Origin: JBBDIK01 sp964640385
GTDB lineage: Bacteria > Actinomycetota > UBA4738 > JBBDHU01
DNA length: 29,805 nucleotides
Direction: 5' to 3'
NCBI GenBank assembly: GCA_964640385.1
Contig: CAZXFL010000024.1
Span: 1-29,805, forward strand
Below the pieces are notes generated by a model. The model did no database searches and had not been told where the DNA came from. It saw only the letters and a program-made list of their open reading frames with translations. Shown here piece after piece: positions 1 through 8,213 of this stretch. The position numbers and the translations under genes were made by a program. Each line of letters starts with the position of its first letter. Position 1 is the first letter of the stretch.

Positions 1-29
1 CTCGATGCGGTTGGTGCCTTCGCTTCTTC

Positions 30-521
30 CTACCAGCTCGGGTTCGCTGCTCCGATGGCGTCGTCGCCGAAGCAGTCCGTCCCGTCCGACACAGCCTGGT
101 CGTAGGTTGTGCCCGTCTGCGGGTCGTCCTGCAGGTAGAAGCAGTTCCCGGCCTTCGAGTACGCCGCCAGGCCCATCAGGACGTTGGCGGGTGCCGTGGC
201 GTCGAGCGAGACACTGACCGTGCTCGGGTCGCCCGACGTAGTGCCGCCGGCCACGAAGTTCAGGGAAGTTTCGATCAGGGCCATTGCGGCTGCGTCACAC
301 AGCGCGTACGAGTCATCGTCCGTGAAGCAGGTCTTGCCCGCGGCGATGGCATTCCGTACACCCGACTGAGCCGCCTTGTCGTTGGCCCTGTCCCTGGCGC
401 CCAGGAACGTGGGGAGAGCGATGGCGATCAAGATACCGATGATCAGAACGACCACCATCAACTCGATGAGGGTGAAGCCCTCTTCCCCTGCTGTGCGCCT
501 ATCCTTGAGGCGTTCCAGCAT
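30..521 (-). CDS. pilA: Type IV prepilin (major-pilin-like)
   Basis: 163-aa prepilin. The short charged leader (residues 1-15, ending in Gly15) is followed by the class III signal FTLIE, so a prepilin peptidase should cut between Gly15 and Phe16 and N-methylate the new N-terminus. Glu20 is the conserved Glu5 of the mature pilin. Residues 16-40 form the hydrophobic helix that packs in the fibre and anchors the subunit in the membrane before assembly. The globular part has four cysteines (65, 75, 127, 150), compatible with two disulfides outside the cell. It is the last gene of the pilus cluster, 225 nt after pilC, and has its own strong ribosome binding site, so high separate expression is plausible. 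It could also be a minor pilin or pseudopilin, but PilT next door favours a true type IV pilus. No prepilin peptidase gene is in the window. Confidence 0.9.
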   Translation of the reverse strand: MLERLKDRRTAGEEGFTLIELMVVVLIIGILIAIALPTFLGARDRANDKAAQSGVRNAIAAGKTCFTDDDSYALCDAAAMALIETSLNFVAGGTTSGDPSTVSVSLDATAPANVLMGLAAYSKAGNCFYLQDDPQTGTTYDQAVSDGTDCFGDDAIGAANPSW

Positions 522-746
522 GGAGAACCTCCTTTCGAATAACAGGCCCGCACCCCAGCGGTGCCGGCTGGTTCTCTCTCATGTATCTCGGCGAACCGGA
601 CCGGTTCCTGTAGCCCCCAACTCGGGGATTCTGACTACATCATGGGTCCTAGGTCCTTCGGCTTACCCTATATCAGGCATCCCACGGGCCGAAGGGCCGC
701 CCCTCAGGGGGTTCCCGATGAACGGTCTCGGCGGCGCAGGCCCGAG
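522..746 (-). promoter_or_regulatory. Hairpin-rich intergenic leader before pilA
   Basis: This is the longest non-coding stretch in the window, between the pilC stop and the pilA start. It holds several inverted repeats: 727-731 with 742-746 just after the pilC stop; a CCCC-TCA-GGGG hairpin at 700-710; GGCC-GAAG-GGCC at 687-698; three nested stems at 625-629/679-683, 631-634/673-676 and 644-647/665-668; a 6-bp stem with 3-nt loop at 593-607; and two overlapping alternatives at 550-571 just upstream of the ribosome binding site. It probably contains the pilA promoter and a structured 5' leader. I found no convincing -35/-10 pair and no match to the cyclic di-GMP riboswitch cores I know. Confidence 0.45.
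528..535 (-). promoter_or_regulatory. Strong Shine-Dalgarno site of pilA
   Basis: The minus strand reads AAAGGAGG, a near-perfect anti-16S match, six nucleotides before the ATG at 521. It fixes the pilA start and suggests strong translation compared with most genes here, many of which have weak sites or overlap their upstream neighbour. Confidence 0.85.
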
Positions 747-1958
747 CTACTTGATGAGGTTGATGATGTTGAACATCGGCAGGTACAGCGCGATGACCGA
801 CATGCCCACGGCGCCGCCGATCACGGCAATCATGAGCGGCTCGATCAACGACGTGAGGGAGTCGACCGCTGCGGTGACCTCCTCGTCGTAGAACTGCGCC
901 ACCTTCTCGAGCATGGTGTCGACCGCACCGGTCTCCTCACCCACGGCCAGCATCTGAACCACCATCGGGGGGAAAACGGCGTGCCTGGAGAGTGGCTTGG
1001 CGATGCTCTCACCTTCGCGAACGCTGGCCTGCACGTCGGTCACTGCCTTGCTGACCACCATGTTCCCGACGGTGTCGGCGACGATGTCCAACGCCTGCAG
1101 GATCGGCACACCGGACCGCAGCAGGACACCCAGCGTGCTGGAGAATCGGGACAACGCCGTCTTGCGGAACAGCGGACCGAAGACCGGGACGCGGAGCTTG
1201 AACCGATCGACCGCCTCGCGGCCCGCGTCCGTCTTCTTCCACTGCTTGAGCGCGAACCAGGCACCGATGCTTCCGCCGATGACCAGGTACCAGTAGTTCC
1301 GAAGCGCTTCCGACGCCCCGAGGAGGATCCGGGTCGGCAACGGGAGCTGGCTCCCGAGGTTCGCGTAGATCGTCTCGAACTGCGGCACGATGAACAGCAG
1401 CATCGCTGCCAGGATGAACAGCACCATGAGCAGCACGACGACCGGGTAGGTCATCGCCGACTTGATGCGATTCCTGAGCGAGACCTCCTTCTCGATCTGG
1501 TCGGCCAGTCGCAGCAGGACCGTGTCCAGCACACCACCGGTCTCACCGGCCTTGACCATCGAGACGTACAGATCGTCGAAGACCTTGGGGTGCTTGGCCA
1601 TCGCGCCGGACAGAGACGCTCCCTGTTCGACGTCCATCCGGACGCGGGTCAGGATCTTCGTGAGTTCGGCCGACTCGGTCTGCTCGGCCAGGATCGCCAA
1701 GGCGCGCAGGATCGGTAGTCCGGCGTTCACCATCGTGGCGAACTGCCGGGAGAACACCGACATGATCTTGAGCTTGACCCTCCCCGGCCGGAAGGTGAGC
1801 TCGCGCTTCATGCCGGCGGACTTCTTCGACACCTCGATCGGGACGAGAGCCTGCTCGCGCAGCTTGGCGATGACCAGCTGTTCGCTGTCGCCGATCAGCT
1901 CTCCGCTGACGACCTTGCCCGTACGGTCCCGGGCCTTGTACGAGAACGTCTCAGCCAC
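747..1958 (-). CDS. pilC: Type IV pilus inner-membrane platform protein PilC
   Basis: 403-aa member of the GspF/PilC family, the usual length. It sits in the inner membrane and links the cytoplasmic ATPases to pilin insertion and removal. Two homologous GspF domains are visible, each opening with the typical helix (FSRQFATMVNAGLPI near residue 69 and FSSTLGVLLRSGVPI near residue 270). Hydrophobic segments lie near residues 168-190, 217-236 and 370-395. The start is GTG at 1958, with GAGGAGG just upstream. It lies 15 nt after pilT in the same operon. Nothing looks damaged. Confidence 0.95.
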   Translation of the reverse strand: MAETFSYKARDRTGKVVSGELIGDSEQLVIAKLREQALVPIEVSKKSAGMKRELTFRPGRVKLKIMSVFSRQFATMVNAGLPILRALAILAEQTESAELTKILTRVRMDVEQGASLSGAMAKHPKVFDDLYVSMVKAGETGGVLDTVLLRLADQIEKEVSLRNRIKSAMTYPVVVLLMVLFILAAMLLFIVPQFETIYANLGSQLPLPTRILLGASEALRNYWYLVIGGSIGAWFALKQWKKTDAGREAVDRFKLRVPVFGPLFRKTALSRFSSTLGVLLRSGVPILQALDIVADTVGNMVVSKAVTDVQASVREGESIAKPLSRHAVFPPMVVQMLAVGEETGAVDTMLEKVAQFYDEEVTAAVDSLTSLIEPLMIAVIGGAVGMSVIALYLPMFNIINLIK

Positions 1959-1973
1959 CGGTTCCTCCTCTCA

Positions 1974-3173
1974 TCAGCCTTGCGGCACCCCGCCGCCCAT
2001 GGGCGGGTAGGCCTGCTGGGGCGCGCCGGCCTGCTCGTACGCAGCACCAGGCTGTGTGAAGCCGGTCGCCGCACCCGAAGTGACTCCGCCACTCATCAGA
2101 CGGGTCAGCTCCTCCGGGTCGTGGCAACGCTCCAGCGCGAGTTGCTGGGTGATCTGTCCCGTCTTGACCAGATCGGCCAGCGCCTGGTCCATGGTCTGCA
2201 TCCCGAACCGGCCTCCCGACTGCATCACCGAGTAGATCTGGTGCACCTTCCCCTCGCGGATCAGGTTCCGCACGGCCGCCGTCGCGATCAGCACCTCGCA
2301 GGCGACCACCCGCCCCTGCCCGTCGGGCGTCTGCAGCAGCTGCTGGGTCATGACGCCCTGGAGCGTCGTGGAGAGCTGAACCCGGATCTGCTGCTGCGAG
2401 TGCGACGGGAAGACGTCGATGATGCGGTCGATGGTCTGCGGCGCGTCCTGCGTGTGCAGGGTCGCGAACACCAGGTGCCCGGTCTCAGCCGCCGTGATGG
2501 CCGTCTGGACGGTCTCGAGGTCACGCATCTCGCCCACCAGGATCACATCCGGGTCCTGCCGGAGCACGTGCTTGAGGGCCGGGCCGAACCCGTGGGTGTC
2601 CGCCCCGACCTCCCGCTGGTTGATCATCGCGGTCTTGTGCTTGTGCAGGAACTCGATCGGGTCCTCGACGGTCATGATGTGGACCGGGAGCTCGTTGTTG
2701 ATCTGGTCGATCATCGCCGCCAGGGACGTGGACTTCCCCGACCCCGTCGGCCCGGTCACGACGATGAACCCGCGCGGGTACCGGGCCAGCTCCTTCACGA
2801 CGTCGGGGAGCCGCAGCTCGTCCGTCGACTTGATCTCGTAGGGGATCAGCCGGAACGCCGACCCCAGCGAGTCGCGCTGCCAGTACACGTTGACCCTGAA
2901 CCGGGCCTTGCCCGGCAGGGCGTAGGACATGTCCAGCTCGAGGTCCTGCTCGAGGTGCTCGCGGTGGCGCTGCGGGAGGATCGCGTAGATCATGCCCTGC
3001 AGGCCTCGCGGGGTGAGGAGGGGGTATTCCTCCAGGCGCACGAGTTCGCCGTGCAACCGGATCGTCGGCGGCGCGCCGGCCGTGATGTGCAGGTCAGAGG
3101 CCCCACGAGAGAGCATCACTTCGAGGAGTTCGGGGATCGGGATCTGTACGTCTTCGTCCGCGGTCGTGGCCAC
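1974..3173 (-). CDS. pilT: Type IV pilus retraction ATPase PilT
   Basis: 399-aa hexameric ATPase that powers pilus retraction, and so twitching and DNA uptake in systems that have them. It shows Walker A GPTGSGKST near residue 139, the Asp-box/Walker B DPDVILVGEMRD near 205, the His-box HTQD, and a close variant of the PilT signature AIRNLIRE (AVRNLIRE near residue 296). That signature separates retraction from extension ATPases. The last 45 or so residues are a Gly/Pro/Gln-rich tail, longer than in most PilT proteins and probably disordered. The GTG start at 3173 directly abuts the TAG of the upstream pilB copy, so translation is probably coupled. Confidence 0.96.
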   Translation of the reverse strand: MATTADEDVQIPIPELLEVMLSRGASDLHITAGAPPTIRLHGELVRLEEYPLLTPRGLQGMIYAILPQRHREHLEQDLELDMSYALPGKARFRVNVYWQRDSLGSAFRLIPYEIKSTDELRLPDVVKELARYPRGFIVVTGPTGSGKSTSLAAMIDQINNELPVHIMTVEDPIEFLHKHKTAMINQREVGADTHGFGPALKHVLRQDPDVILVGEMRDLETVQTAITAAETGHLVFATLHTQDAPQTIDRIIDVFPSHSQQQIRVQLSTTLQGVMTQQLLQTPDGQGRVVACEVLIATAAVRNLIREGKVHQIYSVMQSGGRFGMQTMDQALADLVKTGQITQQLALERCHDPEELTRLMSGGVTSGAATGFTQPGAAYEQAGAPQQAYPPMGGGVPQG

Positions 3174-4862
3174 CTACACCACCACCCTCAGTACTTCCTG
3201 GACGGAGGTGATCCCCCGCCGGGCTTTCTCGAGTCCGTCCTCACGCAACGTCATCATCCCCTGCTCGATCGCCACTTCGGCGATCCTGTCCGATGGCACA
3301 CGCTCCACCGTCAGATGTTCGATCTCCTCCGTGACGGTCAGGACCTCGTAGAGGCCGATCCGTCCACGGTACCCGGTATTTGAACACGCCTTGCAGCCGG
3401 TGGAGCGGAAGAGCTGCCCGATCTCCGACCACGCACTCTCAGGATAGCCTGCCTCCGCCAGTTCGGGGGTATCGGGCTGGTAGGCCTCCTTGCATTTCTC
3501 GCACAGGATCCGGGCCAGGCGCTGGGCGACCACGCACTCGATCGCCGACGCCACGAGGAACGTCTCGACCTCCATCTCGGTCAGACGGGTGACCGCGGAC
3601 GCGGCGTCGTTGGTGTGCAGGGAGGACAGGACCATGTGCCCGGTCAGCGCGGCCTCGATGCCGATGATGGCGGTCTCGCGGTCGCGGATCTCACCGATCA
3701 GCACGATATCGGGGTCGGCGCGAAGGATCGCCCGCAGGGACCCGGCGAACGTCAGCCCCTGCTTCGGCATCACCTGCATCTGGTTAACCCCCTTGAGCTT
3801 GTACTCGACCGGATCCTCGACCGTGATGACGTTCTTATCGACCGAGTTCAGCAAGGACAGCGTGGCGTACATCGTGGTCGTCTTGCCCGAACCCGTCGGC
3901 CCGGTGATCAGGATCGCGCCGTAGGGCTTGCGGAAGGACGCCTCGTACTGCTTGTACGGATCCTCCAGCAGACCCAGGTCGGACAGCTCCATCAGAGCCG
4001 AGCTCTTGTCGAGCACGCGGATCATCATGCGCTCGCCGTAGACCGTCGGCAGGGTCGCGAGCCGAAAGTCGAACTGCCGGCCGCTCACCTTGAGGCCGAT
4101 CCGCCCGTCCTGGGGCAGCCGGTTCTCGGCGATGTTCAGGTCCGCCATCACTTTCAGCCGGGAGATGAGCCCGGTCTGGATGCTCTTCGGCGACTTCATG
4201 GCATCGTGCAGGACACCGTCGACCCGGAACCGCACGCGCACGTCGCGTTCGGTCGGTTCGATGTGGATGTCCGAGGCCCGTTCGGAGACCGCCTGTTTGA
4301 TGATCGCCGTGACCAGCTTGACGATCGGGGCTTCCTCGACGGCGATGCCCTCAGCCGTGCCGAGCTCTTCTTCGTCCTTCGCCTCTGCGATCTCCTCGGC
4401 GAGCTCCTCGACCGCCGCGTCGAGACCCGCGTACTTGCGGATCGCCCCCTCGACGTCGCTGGCGGTCGCCACGACCGGCTGCACGTCACGGTCGGTGATG
4501 ATGCGGATGTCGTCGAGGGCGTAGACGTTAGCCGGGTCCGACATCGCCACCAGCAGCTTGCCGTCGCGGTCGGCGATCGGGATGGCGCGGTAGCGCCGCG
4601 CAACGGACTCCGGCAGGAGCGCCGTGCAGGACGCGTCTACGGGAAACTCGGTCAGGTCGACGAACTCGAGGCCGACCTGTTCGGCGAGGGCGCGGACCAG
4701 ATCCGCCTCGCTGACGTAGCCCTTGTCGATGAGCACGCGGCCGAGGAGCTTGCCGGCCTTCTGGTGCTCTTCGAGCGCCGCCTGGAGCTGCTCGGGCGTG
4801 AGAAGTCCGCGCTCCATGAGGATCTCACCGAGCTGGCGCGACCGGTTCTGCACCTGGGCCAT
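3174..4862 (-). CDS. pilB: Type IV pilus extension ATPase PilB, second copy
   Basis: 562-aa GspE/PilB-type ATPase driving pilus extension. Residues 10-62 form an MshEN/T2SSE_N domain built of two similar repeats (QLGEILMERG..., LLGRVLIDKG...). A central linker (about 155-175) is acidic. The core has Walker A GPTGSGKTT near 320, DPDIVLIGEIRD as Asp-box/Walker B, HTND as His-box, and a four-cysteine zinc motif (CEKC ... CKAC) near the C-terminus. The ATG overlaps the stop of the upstream paralogue by one base (TGATG). It is very similar to that paralogue throughout, so a tandem duplication is the simplest origin. Which copy is the main extension motor cannot be told from sequence. Confidence 0.94.
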   Translation of the reverse strand: MAQVQNRSRQLGEILMERGLLTPEQLQAALEEHQKAGKLLGRVLIDKGYVSEADLVRALAEQVGLEFVDLTEFPVDASCTALLPESVARRYRAIPIADRDGKLLVAMSDPANVYALDDIRIITDRDVQPVVATASDVEGAIRKYAGLDAAVEELAEEIAEAKDEEELGTAEGIAVEEAPIVKLVTAIIKQAVSERASDIHIEPTERDVRVRFRVDGVLHDAMKSPKSIQTGLISRLKVMADLNIAENRLPQDGRIGLKVSGRQFDFRLATLPTVYGERMMIRVLDKSSALMELSDLGLLEDPYKQYEASFRKPYGAILITGPTGSGKTTTMYATLSLLNSVDKNVITVEDPVEYKLKGVNQMQVMPKQGLTFAGSLRAILRADPDIVLIGEIRDRETAIIGIEAALTGHMVLSSLHTNDAASAVTRLTEMEVETFLVASAIECVVAQRLARILCEKCKEAYQPDTPELAEAGYPESAWSEIGQLFRSTGCKACSNTGYRGRIGLYEVLTVTEEIEHLTVERVPSDRIAEVAIEQGMMTLREDGLEKARRGITSVQEVLRVVV

Positions 4863-6556
4863 CAGGCCACCACCCGGAGGACGTCGGCGATCGAGGTCAT
4901 CCCCAACCGGACCTTCTGGAGGCCGTCCTCCCGCAGGGTCGACATGCCCTCCGCGATCGCGGCCTTCCGGATCTCGTCTGCCGGCGCCCGCTCGATCGTC
5001 AGACGCTCGATGTCGTCGTTCACGAGCATGACTTCGTACAAACCGATCCGGCCCCGGTAGCCCGTCTTGGAGCAGGCGGGACAGCCGACCGGACGGTACA
5101 GCTGGTCGATATCCGAGATCTCCCGCTCGCTATAGCCCATCGCGACCAGCTCGGCCGGGTCGGGCACGTAGGGCTCCTTGCACTTCTCGCAGAGCTTGCG
5201 CGCCAAGCGCTGCGCCACGACGCAGTCGATCGACGAGGCGACGATGAACGTCTCGATCCCCATCTCGATGAGCCGCGGGATGGCGGAGGGCGCGTCGTTC
5301 GTGTGGAGCGTCGACAGGACCAGGTGGCCGGTGAGCGCGGATTCGGTCGCGATCGTCGCCGTCTCACGGTCACGGATCTCCCCGACGAGGATGATGTCCG
5401 GCGAGTTGCGCAGGATCGCGCGCAGCGCCCGGGCGAACGTGAGTCCGGCCTGGTTGTGGACCTGGCACTGGTTGATGCCCTTGAGCCGGTATTCGACCGG
5501 ATCCTCGACCGTGATGATGTTGCGTTCCGGTGAGTTCAGGACGTTCAGCGTGGCATAGAGCGTCGTGGACTTTCCGGCGCCGGTAGGCCCCGTCACCAGG
5601 ATGGCGCCGTAGGCCTTGGAGTATGCCTGCTCGTACCGCTTGTAGGAGTGCTCCAGGAACCCGAGGTCCTCCAGGTGCAGGAGCGCCGAGCTCTTGTCGA
5701 GGATCCGCATCACGATCTTCTCGCCGTAGACGGTCGGCAAGGTCACCACGCGCAGGTCGAGCATCTTGCCCGCCACCCGCATCGCGATCCGGCCGTCCTG
5801 CGGGACCCGCTTCTCGGCGATGTCCATCTCGGCCATGACCTTCAGGCGGCTGATCAGTCCGTTCTGGATCCGCTTCTGCGCGTGGCTCACCTCGTGGAGC
5901 ACGCCATCGACGCGGAACCGCACCCGCACGTCCTTCTCCGTCGGTTCGATGTGGATGTCGGAGGCGCGGTCGCCCACGGCCTGGGTCATGATCGCGTTGA
6001 CCAGCTTGACGATTGGGGCCTCGTCCTTCTCATCCTCCTCCTCGGCGTCCTTCTTTCTCTCCTTGCCCTCGGCCGCGGCCTCGGCGACCTCCTCGGCGAG
6101 CTCCTCGGCCTGCGAGTCGAGTCCGGCGTAGCGGCGCAGCGCCTGTTCGATGTCGGCGGCGGTGGCGACGACCGGTTGCACGTCGCGGCCGGTGATGATG
6201 CGGATGTCGTCGAGGGCGTAGACGTTTGCGGGGTCGGACATCGCCACCAGCAGCTTGCCGTCGCGCTCGCCGATGGGGAGCGCGCGGTAGCGCCGGGCGA
6301 CCTGTTCGGGCAGCAGGACCGGCGCCCAGGGCTCGATCTGGTACTCGCTGAGGTCGACGAACTCGAACCCGACCTGCTGGGCCAGCGCGCGGACGAGATC
6401 GGTCTCCTTGATGTACCCCAGGTCGATCAGGACCCGTCCGAGGAGCTTGCCGACGCGGCGGTGCTCCTCGAGCGCGTGGTCGAGCTGTTCCTGGGTAACC
6501 AAGCCGTCGTCGACCAGGATCTCGCCGAGCTGTTTGGCCTTCTTTACCTCCGCCAT
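4862..6556 (-). CDS. pilB: Type IV pilus extension ATPase PilB, first copy
   Basis: 564-aa GspE/PilB ATPase from the ATG at 6556. That start gives MAEVKKAKQLGEIL, matching the start of its neighbour; an ATG at 6586 in the same frame would add ten residues and overlap the upstream gene. Residues 9-61 are an MshEN-like double repeat, a fold known to bind cyclic di-GMP in MshE. An acidic/Lys-rich linker lies near 165-185. Walker A GPTGAGKST is near 322, the Asp-box reads SPDIILVGEIRD, the His-box HTND, and a CEKC ... CPAC zinc site follows. It is first of the two PilB copies and directly follows the roadblock gene. Confidence 0.94.
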   Translation of the reverse strand: MAEVKKAKQLGEILVDDGLVTQEQLDHALEEHRRVGKLLGRVLIDLGYIKETDLVRALAQQVGFEFVDLSEYQIEPWAPVLLPEQVARRYRALPIGERDGKLLVAMSDPANVYALDDIRIITGRDVQPVVATAADIEQALRRYAGLDSQAEELAEEVAEAAAEGKERKKDAEEEDEKDEAPIVKLVNAIMTQAVGDRASDIHIEPTEKDVRVRFRVDGVLHEVSHAQKRIQNGLISRLKVMAEMDIAEKRVPQDGRIAMRVAGKMLDLRVVTLPTVYGEKIVMRILDKSSALLHLEDLGFLEHSYKRYEQAYSKAYGAILVTGPTGAGKSTTLYATLNVLNSPERNIITVEDPVEYRLKGINQCQVHNQAGLTFARALRAILRNSPDIILVGEIRDRETATIATESALTGHLVLSTLHTNDAPSAIPRLIEMGIETFIVASSIDCVVAQRLARKLCEKCKEPYVPDPAELVAMGYSEREISDIDQLYRPVGCPACSKTGYRGRIGLYEVMLVNDDIERLTIERAPADEIRKAAIAEGMSTLREDGLQKVRLGMTSIADVLRVVA

Positions 6557-6566
6557 CTGGATCCGT

Positions 6567-7244
6567 TCACTCGTCCTCCTCGTCATCGTAGCCGCTGTCT
6601 TCGAGCAACTGTGCGAACTCCTGAGCGAGAAGGACCCGGTCCACTTCCCCTTCGCCCTGCGGTTGTGGGGCCGGCGGCGTAGGCGCCGGAGCGACCTCCT
6701 GAGCCGGTGGCGGCGCGTCGGTAGAGATGACCTGCGGGGGGGTATCCGCAGCCGGGGGCGGGGCTGGGGGCGCTGGGGCGGCGGGCACTGGGGCGGCGGA
6801 GGCGGCCTGGGCCGGGACGCTCGACGCGGGGGCCGGAGCGGCAGGCCGCGGCTCTGGGTGCAGCGACGAACGTGGCTTGCTCCGCAGGGCCTCGGGTGCC
6901 TCTATCCGGGCGCTGGGCTGGCGGGTCCGCGCCTCCTCGGCCGAGCGGAGGATCTGCTCCATCTCTTCGAGGATCAGTCCCGGCCGTGCCTCTGCCTCAC
7001 TGACGGCGAACGCAGCATAGGGTCCGCGCTGGACGTAGACCCACGTCTCCCCAGAGAATTCGATGAACCCCTTCGCGACATCGCCGAGCGCGGCGAAGCG
7101 CAGCCAGGCCGGGCGCAGGACGGCCTCTCCGTCGGCGGGGTACGCGCCGAGCACGAGTCCATCACGCGAGGCGATGATGCAGCCCCGCAAGCCCCCGACG
7201 TCCGACGCGATGCGGGACGCGAGAGAAGAGAAATCGATATCCAT
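6567..7244 (-). CDS. Roadblock/LC7-like protein with Pro/Ala-rich tail
   Basis: 225-aa cytoplasmic protein from the ATG at 7244 (a GTG at 7259 in frame is an alternative; neither has a clear ribosome binding site). Residues 1 to about 105 look like a roadblock/LC7 domain: an N-terminal helix, then GLRGCIIASRDGLVLGAY, the usual beta-hairpin of this fold, followed by mixed alpha/beta. The next 80 or so residues are Pro/Ala-rich and probably disordered. A short predicted helix and an acidic end (DDEEDE) close it. MglB, a roadblock protein, acts with the GTPase MglA on polarity of type IV pili in Myxococcus. The place directly before pilB suggests a pilus regulator here, by inference. No MglA-like GTPase is in the window. 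Confidence 0.65.
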   Translation of the reverse strand: MDIDFSSLASRIASDVGGLRGCIIASRDGLVLGAYPADGEAVLRPAWLRFAALGDVAKGFIEFSGETWVYVQRGPYAAFAVSEAEARPGLILEEMEQILRSAEEARTRQPSARIEAPEALRSKPRSSLHPEPRPAAPAPASSVPAQAASAAPVPAAPAPPAPPPAADTPPQVISTDAPPPAQEVAPAPTPPAPQPQGEGEVDRVLLAQEFAQLLEDSGYDDEEDE

Positions 7245-7260
7245 GGGTTCGGTTTCCACT

Positions 7261-7274
7261 ACCCGTAATCGGGT
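7261..7274. other. Small hairpin between aroE and the pilus cluster
   Basis: ACCCG-TAAT-CGGGT, a perfect 5-bp stem with 4-nt loop, lies 16 nt upstream of the roadblock ATG in the 78-93 nt gap after aroE. It has no T tract on the minus side, so it is not a clear terminator. It may mark the start of the pilus operon as an operator or leader hairpin. I see no confident promoter in this gap. Confidence 0.3.
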
Positions 7275-7337
7275 GTCGGCGGGAGTTCCTTTACCTGAGC
7301 GTACGGCCTCTGCGGCGCACAGCCCCTGAGTGGCGGG

Positions 7338-8213
7338 TCAGGATGCGGCGGCTGCCCTACCGGCGGCTCTCATCACCCCGATGTCCGGCACCATCCCGGT
7401 CCAGATCTCCAGGGACAGCGCCGCCTGCCGGACCAGGAGCCCCAGGCCGCCGAACGCGCGCGCGCCGGCGCCCCGGGCCGCGGCCAACAGCGGCGTGTCC
7501 GCGGGATGATAGAGCAGGTCTACGACCACGATCTCGGGCGAAAGGGCCGGAACCGGAAGCACCTCGCCGGAGGAGCCGAGCGGGGTCGCGTTGACGAGCA
7601 TGGCCGGCGCGATGCGGCCGGCGTCCTCGAACGGGATCACGGCGAGGTTCCCGTCCGGAACGAGCCCGTCCATCGCCGTCGCTCCCCGGTCCACGTCCCG
7701 CGCCGCAACGACGATCTCGGTCACCCCCATCCGGACGAGCGCCAGCGCGCACGCACGTGCCGCCCCGCCCGCGCCGAAGATGAGGGCCGCGCCACCGGCG
7801 GGTGCGAACCCGACGTCGACGGTGAGGAAATTCGCGAACCCCGGCGCGTCCGTGTTGTGACCCTCGAACCCGTCGTCGACGCGGTCGAGGGTGTTGACGG
7901 CCCGGAGCCGTTCCGCGTCCGGCGATCGCCCGTCCGCCAACTCGCCCGCAGCCTCCTTGTGGGGCATCGTCACGTTGGCGCCGCGATAGCCGTCCTCCCG
8001 CAGCCGCGCGATAGCCTGCTGCATCGCGCCCGGGGGAACCGAGAGGTGGACGTAGCGCCACTCACCGTCGAGCCCCAAGCCGCGGAGCGCCGCGGACTGG
8101 ATCGCAGGAGAGAGGCTGTGCTCCACCGGCCAGCCGATCACACCGAGGAGGTTCATGCCGGGCTCCGGCACCGGCCAGTCCAGGTCGGCGGGGTCCAAAG
8201 GAGAGCCGGCCAT
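7338..8213 (-). CDS. aroE: Shikimate 5-dehydrogenase
   Basis: 291-aa enzyme that reduces 3-dehydroshikimate to shikimate with NADPH in the chorismate pathway. The N-terminal substrate domain has GWPVEHSLSP and the catalytic Lys86 (in MPHK) and Asp122 (in NTDAPG). The nucleotide-binding domain begins with GAGGAARA near residue 147. The ATG at 8213 shares one base with the stop of mltG (TGATG), which supports this start; Met20 (8156) is where many AroE proteins begin and is an alternative. The frame stays open upstream through mltG, but the longer start has no support. The mltG-aroE pairing after ruvX is common in Actinobacteria. Confidence 0.94.
   Translation of the reverse strand: MAGSPLDPADLDWPVPEPGMNLLGVIGWPVEHSLSPAIQSAALRGLGLDGEWRYVHLSVPPGAMQQAIARLREDGYRGANVTMPHKEAAGELADGRSPDAERLRAVNTLDRVDDGFEGHNTDAPGFANFLTVDVGFAPAGGAALIFGAGGAARACALALVRMGVTEIVVAARDVDRGATAMDGLVPDGNLAVIPFEDAGRIAPAMLVNATPLGSSGEVLPVPALSPEIVVVDLLYHPADTPLLAAARGAGARAFGGLGLLVRQAALSLEIWTGMVPDIGVMRAAGRAAAAS

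Noticed and set aside
522..746. Known cyclic di-GMP riboswitch before pilA
   Set aside because: I looked for the conserved cores of both classes and did not find them; only generic stems are visible.
3615..6682. Long plus-strand open frames (over 340 codons) opposite the pilB genes, and similar ones opposite alaS, relA and hisS
   Set aside because: They are antisense shadows of high-GC genes: Arg/Gly/Asp/His-rich, no recognisable domains, and covered by clear minus-strand genes.
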